From NCBI RefSeq assembly GCF_030316765.1, contig NZ_JASZYT010000010.1, positions 124,001 through 188,000 on the forward strand: a stretch of 64,000 bases of DNA, written 5' to 3'. The translations under genes were made by a program, and so were the position numbers. The notes under the pieces were generated by a model. It saw nothing but the letters and a program-made list of their open reading frames with translations. It did no database searches and was not told the origin of the DNA. The stretch comes from Variovorax saccharolyticus (lineage in GTDB: Bacteria > Pseudomonadota > Gammaproteobacteria > Burkholderiales > Burkholderiaceae_C). This document shows, piece after piece, positions 25,262 to 33,337 of the stretch. Numbering within the stretch: position 1 is the first letter of the stretch; the number at the start of each line of letters is the position of its first letter.

Positions 25262-25380
25262 GGTTCACTTGCTCCTGATGCGCGCACGAAGGCCTGGGAT
25301 GAATCGTGCCTCTTTACGGACGCCCGGCGGTTGAGGGCCGGCGCCGCCTTCTGAAGAATCAGGCCATCCCGTTTCGGGGG

Positions 25381-25402
25381 GCGATCTTGACACACCGATC
25401 GC
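25381..25402. promoter_or_regulatory. Inverted repeat between the AraC-type gene and the hydroxylase
   Basis: GCGATC (25381-25386) and GATCGC (25397-25402) form a perfect 6-bp inverted repeat with a 10-bp spacer, centred about 78 bp before the hydroxylase ATG. Half-sites one helical turn apart suit a dimeric regulator. Short palindromes arise by chance, so this is only a candidate operator. Confidence 0.35.
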
Positions 25403-25469
25403 TTCCCGCAGGCCGCCGCCGCAGGCGGGCCGGCCCCTCGAACAGCTCTTGCACACGAAAGGAAATCCC

Positions 25470-26630
25470 ATGGGTCCATTGAGAGTCGGCATCGTCGGCG
25501 CCGGCATCGGCGGCCTGGCCGCAGCGAACGCCCTTCACCAGACGGGTCACGACGTCACCGTCTTCGAACAGGCCAGGCAGTTCTTCCGCGTCGGTGCGGA
25601 CATCAACCTGACGCCCAACGCGGTGCGCGCGCTCGATGGCCTCGGGCCGTCCATCGCGCAGGCGGCGCGCGCCTCGGGCGCCCGGCCCACCCACCGGATC
25701 AGCCGCATGTGGGACACCGGCGCCGAGACCTCGCGCCTGCCGATGGGCGACGAGGCCGAGCGCAAGTACGGCGCACCGCAGCTGACCATCCATCGGGCCG
25801 ACCTGCTGGCCGTACTGGCCGAGGCGTTCCCGCTCGAACGGGTCCGCTTCGACAAGCGCGCCGAAGCCATCACGGCGTCCGACGAAGGAGTGAGCATACG
25901 CTTCAGGGACCAGGACGAGGCCACCGAACTCGACTTGCTGATCGGTGCCGACGGCATCCACTCGGTGGTGCGCAACGCGATGTTCGGCGCCGAGAGCCCG
26001 CGCTTCACGGGCGTGGTGGCATTCCGCGCGGTGGTGCCGACCGAGCGCGTCAAGGACCTGCCCGACATCGCCGCCTTCACCAAATGGTGGGGCCCCTCGC
26101 CCGAGAGCCAGATCGTGACCTTCCCGCTGAACCAGGGGCGCGACACCTTCATCTTCGCCACCACGGCGCAGGATTCGTGGCACGAGGAGTCGTGGACCAC
26201 CGCCGGCAGCGTCGACGAGCTGCGCGGGTTCTACGCCCGCTTCCATCCCGACGCGCGCGCGCTGCTCGACGCCTGCGACACCGTGCTCAAGACAGCGCTG
26301 TACGAGCGCGACCCGCTGCCGCACTGGTCGAAGGGGCCGATGACGCTGCTGGGCGACGCCTGCCATCCGATGATGCCCTTCATGGCACAGGGCGCCGGCA
26401 TGGCGATCGAGGACGCCGTGGTGCTGGCGCGCAACCTCGCCGGCGCCGACAGCCGCTCCCGGGTGCAGTCGGCGCTGGAGCGCTACGAGGCGATGCGCAT
26501 CGAGCGCGCCAGCCGCATCCAGATCGGTTCCCGGGGCAACCAGTGGCTCAAGACCGGCGGCGATGCCGACTGGGTCTACGGCTACGACGCCTGGAAGGCC
26601 GCCCTGCCGGCGGCGATTCCTCAGAGGTAG
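25470..26630 (+). CDS. FAD-dependent aromatic monooxygenase (salicylate/6-hydroxynicotinate hydroxylase-like)
   Basis: Flavoprotein hydroxylases of this group use NAD(P)H and oxygen to hydroxylate, and sometimes decarboxylate, aromatic acids. The ATG at 25470 (MGPLRVGIVGAGIGGLAAAN), with AAAGGAAA, gives 386 residues. FAD motifs are GAGIGG (about 10-15), GADGIHSVVR (about 159-168) and GDACHPMMPFMAQGAGMAIE from about 295. The C-terminus WLKTGGDADWVYGYDAW resembles NicC-type 6-hydroxynicotinate 3-monooxygenases as I remember them. The substrate cannot be fixed from sequence. It is monocistronic, and its 3' end overlaps the convergent flgL by 10 bp. Confidence 0.88.
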   Translation: MGPLRVGIVGAGIGGLAAANALHQTGHDVTVFEQARQFFRVGADINLTPNAVRALDGLGPSIAQAARASGARPTHRISRMWDTGAETSRLPMGDEAERKYGAPQLTIHRADLLAVLAEAFPLERVRFDKRAEAITASDEGVSIRFRDQDEATELDLLIGADGIHSVVRNAMFGAESPRFTGVVAFRAVVPTERVKDLPDIAAFTKWWGPSPESQIVTFPLNQGRDTFIFATTAQDSWHEESWTTAGSVDELRGFYARFHPDARALLDACDTVLKTALYERDPLPHWSKGPMTLLGDACHPMMPFMAQGAGMAIEDAVVLARNLAGADSRSRVQSALERYEAMRIERASRIQIGSRGNQWLKTGGDADWVYGYDAWKAALPAAIPQR

Positions 26631-27832
26631 TTGAACAGGGAGATCGAAGCCAGCTTCGCGAAGGTCATCTGGGTCGCCTGCAGCGAGGTCTGGCGCTGGT
26701 AGAACTCGGAGATCGCGCTGGCTGGATCCAGGTCCTGGATCGCCGACAGGTAGCTCTTGTCCATCAGGTCGCGCGCCGCGCCGCCGGTGTCCAGGGAATC
26801 GATCTCGTTCATGCGCGACCCCACCGACGACAGCACGGTCAGCACGTTGTCGTGCGCGTTCGTGACCTTGACGTTGGCCGTGCTCAACGCGTTCAGCAGT
26901 TGGGCTTTCGCCGCATCGCCGCCGCCGGAGAGCGGCGTGCGCAGCGCCGTGACCAGCTCGCCGATGGTCGCGAAGATGTCGGTGCCGGCGTTCTTGGCAG
27001 TGCTGACGTCGAAGCTGTCGCCGTCCGCCGGCGTGCCGCTGAAGCTGAGCTGCAGGCCGCCGAAGACGATCGGCGATCCGGCCGTGAAGGCACCGGATGC
27101 GGCCACCACCGGCGGCGTGTCCTGGGTCTGGACGGTGTAGTTGCCACCCGTGAAACTGATCGTGAAGTCCTTGCCGTAGTCGGCCGAGGTCGCATCGACC
27201 ACGCTGACCGCGCTGAAGACACCCGTGCCCGAATTGCCGGCCAAGCCCGAAGTGACGTAGCCCGCACCGCCCTGCACCGTCTGGAACACGCTGCGGCCGT
27301 CGTCCGAGGTCGACAGCTGGCGCGCCGCGTCGACCTGCATCAGGCGCTGGCCCTGGTCGCCCACGTACTGCACGCCGCCGCCGGCCAGCGCGGCGAAGGG
27401 CGGGCTGGCGCTCTTGAAGCCGGCGAACAGGAACTGGCCGTTGCCGTCGTCGGAGTTCGCGATGCCGACCAGCTGGTCCAGGTTGCTCTGGATGGTGGTC
27501 GCCAGCGCGGCGCGGTCGGCGTCCGACAGCGTGCCGTTGCCGGCCTGCACGGTCAGGGTCTTGATGTTCTGCAGCAGCACGGTGGTGCTGTCGAGCGCGG
27601 TCTCCTCGCGCTTGAGCGCCAGCGTCGCGCGTTCGCGGCTGGCCGCGTACTGCGAGGATTCGGCCAGCGTCTCGGTGACGCCGAGCGCACGTGCCGCACC
27701 CACCGGGTCGTCGCCGGCGGTGAGGAATTTCGTGCCGGCGGACAGGCGCTGCTGCACGTTGAAAAGGTTCTGCTGCTGCAGGCCCATCGCGAGGGTGTTC
27801 AGCTCGAAGAATGAACTGGTGCTGATGCGCAT
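26621..27832 (-). CDS. flgL: Flagellar hook-filament junction protein FlgL (HAP3)
   Basis: FlgL forms the second junction ring between hook and filament. It has 403 residues. The flagellin-like N-terminus MRISTSSFFELNTLAMGLQQ, then NVQQRLSAGTKFLTAGDDPV, is followed by LATTIQSNLDQLVGIANSDD and GNGQFLFAGFKSASPPFA, both typical of FlgL. The C-terminus ends LQATQMTFAKLASISLFNYL. It lies 34 bp downstream of flgK on the same strand and ends the long flg/che block. Its stop overlaps the convergent hydroxylase stop. Confidence 0.95.
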   Translation of the reverse strand: MRISTSSFFELNTLAMGLQQQNLFNVQQRLSAGTKFLTAGDDPVGAARALGVTETLAESSQYAASRERATLALKREETALDSTTVLLQNIKTLTVQAGNGTLSDADRAALATTIQSNLDQLVGIANSDDGNGQFLFAGFKSASPPFAALAGGGVQYVGDQGQRLMQVDAARQLSTSDDGRSVFQTVQGGAGYVTSGLAGNSGTGVFSAVSVVDATSADYGKDFTISFTGGNYTVQTQDTPPVVAASGAFTAGSPIVFGGLQLSFSGTPADGDSFDVSTAKNAGTDIFATIGELVTALRTPLSGGGDAAKAQLLNALSTANVKVTNAHDNVLTVLSSVGSRMNEIDSLDTGGAARDLMDKSYLSAIQDLDPASAISEFYQRQTSLQATQMTFAKLASISLFNYL

Positions 27833-27866
27833 GACGGCTCCTTGGATTCGTTTGAGGTCGGTGCGA

Positions 27867-29831
27867 TCAGCTGCGGATGCCGAGGATCGCGTCGAAGATG
27901 GTCGAGGCGGTCTGGATCACCTTCGCGTTCGCCTGGTACATCTGCTGGTACATCAGCAGGTTGGCGGTTTCCTCGTCCTGGTTGACGCCCGAGATCGACT
28001 GCTGGCTGGCCTTGATCTGGCTGGTCACGCTCTCCTGGGTCTTGGTCGCGACCTTGATCTCCATCGCCTTGTTGCCGACCTCGCTGACCAGCTGCGCATA
28101 GGCGCCGTTGAAGGTGGTCGTGCCGTTGCCCACCGTGGACTTGCGCTGCAGCGCGCCGAGCAGCAGGGCATTGCTGCCGTCCGACACGCCGCCGCTGTTC
28201 TTGCCGATCGTGAAGGTGTCGCCGTTCGCCGGGGTGCCGGTCATCGTCATGGCGATGCCGTCGAAGCTGATCTTGGCGCCGGCCGTGTAGGGCACGGCGC
28301 TGCCGGCCGGGTAGGCGGTCGACGTGCCGTTGGGCAGCGTCACCGTGACCGCGGAAGTGGCCGGGAAGCCCGACAGAGAGCCGGTCGCCGCGTCATAGCT
28401 CAGCGTCACGTTGGCCGCCAGCGGCGTGGCGGGATAGCCGGCGTCGACGGTCGCCGCGCCGAGCTTGCCGCTGCCCTGGTTGCCGGCGCTGTTGCCGGTG
28501 ATGATCGGCGAGGCTGCCGCCACCTTGGCCGGGTCCAGCACCAGCACGTCCATGTCGCGCGCACCGGTACGAGTGGGCTGGACCAGGAAGCTGTCGCCGG
28601 CCTGGGCAGTGCCGCTGGCCTGCGACAGGCTGACGCCGTCGAAGCTGATCGGGAAGGTGGTGAAGCTGCCCATCGACTGCTTGTCGGACAGGCGGGTCAC
28701 GGAATAGTTGAGCACGCCCGCGACATCGGTGACCTGCACCGAGTAGTCGCTGGTGCTGAGCTTGCTGGTGTCGGTCACGCTGCCCGACAGCACCAGGTTG
28801 CCGTTGTTCTTGGCGTTGGTGAAGATGCCGGGGGTGGCGCTGTTGAAGAAGTCGGCACCGAGCACGCCGTTGAGGTCGACACCCAGGTTGTGCTGGTCGT
28901 TGAACTCCGAGGAAACCGCCATCGCGAGGCGGCCGATGGCGTTCTGCGTCGGGATCAGGGTCTGGGCACGGAAAGACATCAGGCCGCCCAGCGAGCCGCC
29001 GGTGATGACGTCCTCGCCGAGTTCCGACACGTTGCCCGCCAGGCCGACCAGCGCCACCGTGGTGCGGGTCGGATCTGCGGCCGACTGCACCGCCTTCACG
29101 GTCGCGGCCTGGTCGCCGGTCACCAGCGACTGGCCATTGCCCATGAAGACGTTGTACTTGCCGTTGTCCTGCTCGAGCACCTTGACGTCGACGATCTGGC
29201 TCAGCTCGCTCACCAGCTGGTCGCGCTGGTCCAGCAGGTCGTTCGGCGGCTGGCCGCTGGCGACCGCGGTCATCATGCTGATCTGCTTGTTGAGGCTGGC
29301 GATCTTGGTCGAGTAGGTGTTGATCTGGGCGACGCTGCCCGTGATCTGCTCGTTCACCGAGGCATTGAGGTCGCTCAGGTACTGGTCGGTGGAGCGGAAC
29401 TTGTTGGACAGCGACTGCGCCGAGCTGATGAGCTGCTGACGCGCGGCCGAGTCGGCCGGCGTGTTGGCGACGCCCTGCACCGCGGTGAAGAAGCTCTGCA
29501 TGAGCACGCTGATGCCGGCGGTCTTGTCGGCCAGCAGGGAGTCGACGCGGTTGATCTCGGTGCCGTAGGCGTTGAGCGCGGCGGACGACGACTGGGCCGA
29601 CGCGAGCTGCGCCGTGAGGTAGCGGTCGTAGCTGCGGCTGATCGTGGTGACGCCGGCACCCGTGCCCACGTAGCCCGATCCGGTGCCGATCGCCGGGTTG
29701 GTGGCGACTTCGGCGACCTGCCGGCTGTAGCCTGCGGTGTAGACGTTGGCGGTGTTGTGAGCCGTGGTCATCAGCGCGGTGCGCGCGACGTTAAGACCGC
29801 TCAGGCCCGTAAAGAACAAGCTTCCTGACAT
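27867..29831 (-). CDS. flgK: Flagellar hook-associated protein FlgK (HAP1)
   Basis: FlgK forms the first hook-filament junction ring. It has 654 residues. The N-terminus MSGSLFFTGLSGLNVARTAL, then MTTAHNTANVYTAGYSRQVA, is the rod/hook family motif. The C-terminus has ISGVNQDEETANLLMYQQMY followed by QANAKVIQTASTIFDAILGI, diagnostic for FlgK. The middle is Ser/Thr/Gly-rich. AGGTAATCC precedes the ATG. A sigma-28 promoter lies 70 bp upstream, overlapping the end of the preceding MCP gene. Confidence 0.96.
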   Translation of the reverse strand: MSGSLFFTGLSGLNVARTALMTTAHNTANVYTAGYSRQVAEVATNPAIGTGSGYVGTGAGVTTISRSYDRYLTAQLASAQSSSAALNAYGTEINRVDSLLADKTAGISVLMQSFFTAVQGVANTPADSAARQQLISSAQSLSNKFRSTDQYLSDLNASVNEQITGSVAQINTYSTKIASLNKQISMMTAVASGQPPNDLLDQRDQLVSELSQIVDVKVLEQDNGKYNVFMGNGQSLVTGDQAATVKAVQSAADPTRTTVALVGLAGNVSELGEDVITGGSLGGLMSFRAQTLIPTQNAIGRLAMAVSSEFNDQHNLGVDLNGVLGADFFNSATPGIFTNAKNNGNLVLSGSVTDTSKLSTSDYSVQVTDVAGVLNYSVTRLSDKQSMGSFTTFPISFDGVSLSQASGTAQAGDSFLVQPTRTGARDMDVLVLDPAKVAAASPIITGNSAGNQGSGKLGAATVDAGYPATPLAANVTLSYDAATGSLSGFPATSAVTVTLPNGTSTAYPAGSAVPYTAGAKISFDGIAMTMTGTPANGDTFTIGKNSGGVSDGSNALLLGALQRKSTVGNGTTTFNGAYAQLVSEVGNKAMEIKVATKTQESVTSQIKASQQSISGVNQDEETANLLMYQQMYQANAKVIQTASTIFDAILGIRS

Positions 29832-29900
29832 TGGGGATTACCTGGTTGGCTGTTGTTGGTTTGGTGTTCTCGCGGCATCGCAGCGATGCCCTCAGGGTCT

Positions 29901-29927
29901 ATATCGGCAGCGCTAGGCGAAACTTGA
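29901..29927 (-). promoter_or_regulatory. Sigma-28 promoter of flgK-flgL
   Basis: On the minus strand TCAA (29924-29927) is followed by 15 bases and GCCGATAT (29901-29908), close to TAAA-N15-GCCGATAA and to the TCAAG form used in pseudomonads. The -10 end is 70 bp from the flgK ATG. The -35 lies inside the last codons of the neighbouring MCP gene, whose stop is at 29913. Confidence 0.88.
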
Positions 29928-31520
29928 AGGCCGCGCCGCGTCCGTATCCCCGAGCCTGAAGACACCCACCACCTGCGACAGGTCGCCGGCCTGGCCTTGC
30001 AGCGACTGCGCGGCGGCGGCGGCCTGTTCGACCAGCGCCGCGTTCTGCTGCGTCACCTGGTCCATCTGCGTGATCGCCTGGTTGATCTGCTCGATGCCCG
30101 AGGTCTGCTCCTGGCTGGCCGCCGTGATCTCGCCCATGATGTCGGTCACCCGCCTCACGCTACCGACGATCTCTTCCATCGTCGCGCCCGCTTCGGCCAC
30201 CAGCGCACTGCCCGCGCCCACCTTGCCCACCGAGTCGTCGATCAGCCCCTTGATCTCCTTGGCCGCCGCTGCCGAGCGCTGCGCCAGGCTGCGAACCTCG
30301 GAGGCCACCACCGCGAAGCCGCGGCCCTGTTCGCCGGCGCGCGCGGCTTCCACCGCCGCGTTCAAGGCCAGGATGTTGGTCTGGAAGGCGATGCCGTCGA
30401 TCACCCCGATGATGTCCACGATCTTCTTCGAAGATGCATTGATCGAGGCCATGGTGTCCACCACCTGGCTGACCACCGCGCCGCCCTTGACCGCCACTTC
30501 GGAGGCCGATGCGGCGAGCTGGTTGGCCTGGCGCGCGTTGTCCGCGTTCTGCTTGACCGTGCTGGTGAGTTCTTCCATCGAGGCGGCCGTCTCTTCGAGC
30601 GAACTGGCCTGCTCCTCGGTGCGTGAAGAAAGGTCCTGATTGCCCGCGGCGATCTGGTTGGACGCCGTGGCGATGGTGTCGCTCGACGCCTTGATCTTCC
30701 CGACCACCTCGGTCAGCTCGATCTGCATCAGCCGGATCGAGTGCAGCAGGCTGCCGCTCCGGGCAGAGCCGGTGGCGATCGGTACCGCCAGGTCGCCGCT
30801 GGCGATGCGGCCGACGACTTCGGCTGCATAGGCGGGCTCGCCGCCCAGTTGGCGACCGAGCGAGCGGGCGACCATCAGGCCCATGCCGACGCTGGCCAGC
30901 AGGCCCAGCGCGGCAATCAGGAGCATCACCCAGCGCGAACCCTGATAGGTCTCGGCGGCGCTCTCCGCACTGGTCCTGGCCAGCAGCTTGCTGTGCGCCA
31001 CCATGCTTTCGAGCACTTCCTCGAGCGCACGGGAATCCTTCAGCAGCTGCGCGCTGTCGTCCCCGACACGGCCGTCGAACTGGGAGCTGTCGAGCGACTG
31101 CTTGCCCACCAGCGCGACGAAGTCGGCCATCCGCTGCTTCAGCGGCGCCATCAGCGCTTCGTATTGCTTGTAGAGCTTGGCGCCCGCCTCGCTCTCCTGG
31201 AACAGCGGCTTGACCTCGGCGGCGCGTGCCTCCAGGTCTTCGAGCGACTTCTTGATCGCGTTGGATCCAGCGTTGCGCTCGCCGCGCGTGGAGGCCGACA
31301 GCAGCGTCATCTGGGACCGGCTGGCGTAGAGCAGGGCGATATTGGCCTGCTGCACGGACTGCAGGGCGCTCAACTCATGGCTGTAGAGCCTCTCGGTCGA
31401 GGCGCTGATGCGCGACATGTGAAAGATGCCGAGCGCGCTGACCACGGTGCCCAGGACCGCGACCACCAGAAAGCTCAAGACCAGCTTGACGGTCACGCGT
31501 AGACGTTGAAACCACTGCAT
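29913..31520 (-). CDS. Methyl-accepting chemotaxis protein 1 (four-helix-bundle sensor)
   Basis: This is a transmembrane chemoreceptor that controls CheA through CheW. The ATG at 31520 (MQWFQRLRVTVKLVLSFLVV), with a strong AAGGAGAAGGA site, gives 535 residues. It has a first membrane helix at about 10-30, a 4HB-type periplasmic domain to about 190, a second helix (WVMLLIAALGLLASVGMGLM), HAMP and a signalling hairpin with tip DGIAFQTNILALNAAVEAAR. The methylation-side segment reads GLIDDSVGKVGAGSALVAEA (class A in this window), shared with receptors 4 and 8. It has no C-terminal WxxF pentapeptide. It is the last gene before flgK. Confidence 0.95.
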   Translation of the reverse strand: MQWFQRLRVTVKLVLSFLVVAVLGTVVSALGIFHMSRISASTERLYSHELSALQSVQQANIALLYASRSQMTLLSASTRGERNAGSNAIKKSLEDLEARAAEVKPLFQESEAGAKLYKQYEALMAPLKQRMADFVALVGKQSLDSSQFDGRVGDDSAQLLKDSRALEEVLESMVAHSKLLARTSAESAAETYQGSRWVMLLIAALGLLASVGMGLMVARSLGRQLGGEPAYAAEVVGRIASGDLAVPIATGSARSGSLLHSIRLMQIELTEVVGKIKASSDTIATASNQIAAGNQDLSSRTEEQASSLEETAASMEELTSTVKQNADNARQANQLAASASEVAVKGGAVVSQVVDTMASINASSKKIVDIIGVIDGIAFQTNILALNAAVEAARAGEQGRGFAVVASEVRSLAQRSAAAAKEIKGLIDDSVGKVGAGSALVAEAGATMEEIVGSVRRVTDIMGEITAASQEQTSGIEQINQAITQMDQVTQQNAALVEQAAAAAQSLQGQAGDLSQVVGVFRLGDTDAARPSSFA

Positions 31521-31559
31521 TCCTTCTCCTTCTGTGGCGGCCCTTGGCACGCCTTTGTT

Positions 31560-33278
31560 TTAGAACTCGGTCCAGTCGCCCGACGAGGCGAGCTTCGGCT
31601 CGGTGCGCGCCGGCTCCGCCGTCCGCTTCGGTGCCGCAGCGGCAGGCGATGCGCCCGCTGGTTGACGCGGTGCGCGCGGGGCCTGCGCCTTCGACTTCGC
31701 CTGTGCGATGACGCGCGCGGCCTCGCCGTCGCTGGCCATCTTGAACACGCTGACCGCCTGCACCAGGCTGGTCGCCTGCTCCTGCAGCGATCCGGCGGCG
31801 GCCGCAGCCTCTTCCACCAGCGCCGCGTTCTGCTGCGTCACCTGGTCCATCTGCGTGATCGCCTGGTTGATCTGCTCGATGCCCGAGGTCTGCTCCTGGC
31901 TGGCCGCCGTGATCTCGCCCATGATGTCGGTCACCCGCTTCACGCTGTCGACGATCTCCTCCATCGTCTTGCCGGCTTCGGCCACCTGCTTGCTGCCTTC
32001 CTCGACCTTCTCCACCGAGTCGCCGATCAAGGTCTTGATCTCCTTGGCCGCCGCTGCCGAGCGCTGCGCCAGGCTGCGAACCTCGGAGGCCACCACCGCG
32101 AAGCCGCGGCCCTGTTCGCCGGCACGTGCGGCTTCCACTGCGGCATTGAGCGCCAGGATGTTGGTCTGGAAGGCGATGCCGTCGATCACGCCGATGATGT
32201 CGACGATCTTCTTCGACGAGGTGTTGATCGCGGTCATCGTGCCCACCACCTGGCTCACGACGCTGCCGCCCTTGACTGCGACTTCGGAGGCCGAAACCGC
32301 CAGCTGGTTGGCTTGGCGCGCGTTGTCCGCGTTCTGCTTGACCGTGCTGGTGAGTTCTTCCATCGAGGCCGCGGTCTCTTCGAGCGAGCTGGCCTGCTCT
32401 TCGGTGCGCGACGACAAGTCCTGATTGCCGCTGGCGATCTGGCTCGAGGCTGTCGCGATCGTGTCGGTGCCGGTGCGGACTTCGCCCACGATCTTCACCA
32501 GGCTGCTGTTCATCTCCTTGAGCGCCAGCATCAGCTGGCCGGTCTCGTCGGTCGTGCGGGCTTCGACGCGGCTGGTCAGGTCGCCCGAGGCCACCGACTG
32601 CGCGACCTTCACGGCCTCGGCCAGTGGCTTCGCGACGATGCGGGCAATCCAGAGCGCCAGCGCCAGGCCCAGGGCCACGCTGCCGAGCAGGATGCCGATG
32701 ATCCAGAGACGGGCGTCCTTGAAGACCCGGTCACCCTCCTCGTCGGCCTTGGTCGCGCCCGCCTCGTTCACGGCCGCCAGCTTGTCGAGCATCTTGCTCA
32801 GTTCGAGGTTCAGCCGCAGCGACTCGCCGCGGACCTGGGCAATCGCTTCCTCGTTCTTCTGGGCACGCGACAGGGCGATGACCTTGTCGTGCTCCACCGC
32901 ATACTGGCCCAGCGCCTTCACGAAGTCGGGGAAGACCGCCTTTTCTTCCGGCTCCGAGATCAGCTTCTCGTAGTCGGCCCGGTTCTTCTGCAGGCCGGTC
33001 CAAGCCTCCGCCATCGACTTCTCGTAGCCGGCCATGTCGGCCTCGGTGCTCGACAGGATGTGTTGCAGCTCCATCGAACGGTAGCGCGCCATCAGGCCCT
33101 TCATGTCCAGCAGCGAGCGGGTGGCGGGCATCCAGTTGGTCGTGATGTCGGTCGACATCTGGTTGACCTTGGACAGCTGCATCACCGAGAAGATGCCGAC
33201 GAGCGCAGTCAGTGCAAGCACGACCACGAATGAGATCAGGAGCTTGGTCGCGATCCTGAGGTTGTAGAACGTATTCAT
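31560..33278 (-). CDS. Methyl-accepting chemotaxis protein 2 (four-helix-bundle sensor, CheR-tether tail)
   Basis: This 572-residue receptor begins MNTFYNLRIATKLLISFVVV. The 4HB ligand domain runs to about residue 190. A second membrane helix (LWIIGILLGSVALGLALALW) is followed by HAMP and the conserved signalling tip. The adaptation segment is class B (TLIGDSVEKVEEGSKQVAEA), yet it keeps SSKKIVDIIG as in receptors 1 and 8, which looks mosaic. After the signalling domain comes an Ala/Pro/Arg-rich flexible linker ending in GDWTEF. That is an xWxxF pentapeptide of the kind that tethers CheR and CheB in long receptors. The gap to receptor 1 is 39 bp and to receptor 3 is 59 bp. Confidence 0.95.
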   Translation of the reverse strand: MNTFYNLRIATKLLISFVVVLALTALVGIFSVMQLSKVNQMSTDITTNWMPATRSLLDMKGLMARYRSMELQHILSSTEADMAGYEKSMAEAWTGLQKNRADYEKLISEPEEKAVFPDFVKALGQYAVEHDKVIALSRAQKNEEAIAQVRGESLRLNLELSKMLDKLAAVNEAGATKADEEGDRVFKDARLWIIGILLGSVALGLALALWIARIVAKPLAEAVKVAQSVASGDLTSRVEARTTDETGQLMLALKEMNSSLVKIVGEVRTGTDTIATASSQIASGNQDLSSRTEEQASSLEETAASMEELTSTVKQNADNARQANQLAVSASEVAVKGGSVVSQVVGTMTAINTSSKKIVDIIGVIDGIAFQTNILALNAAVEAARAGEQGRGFAVVASEVRSLAQRSAAAAKEIKTLIGDSVEKVEEGSKQVAEAGKTMEEIVDSVKRVTDIMGEITAASQEQTSGIEQINQAITQMDQVTQQNAALVEEAAAAAGSLQEQATSLVQAVSVFKMASDGEAARVIAQAKSKAQAPRAPRQPAGASPAAAAPKRTAEPARTEPKLASSGDWTEF

Positions 33279-33337
33279 GAAGTTACTCCCTTGATTGATT
33301 CAGGCCTTTGGCCCTGTGATTTGTTGCCGAGCCTCGA

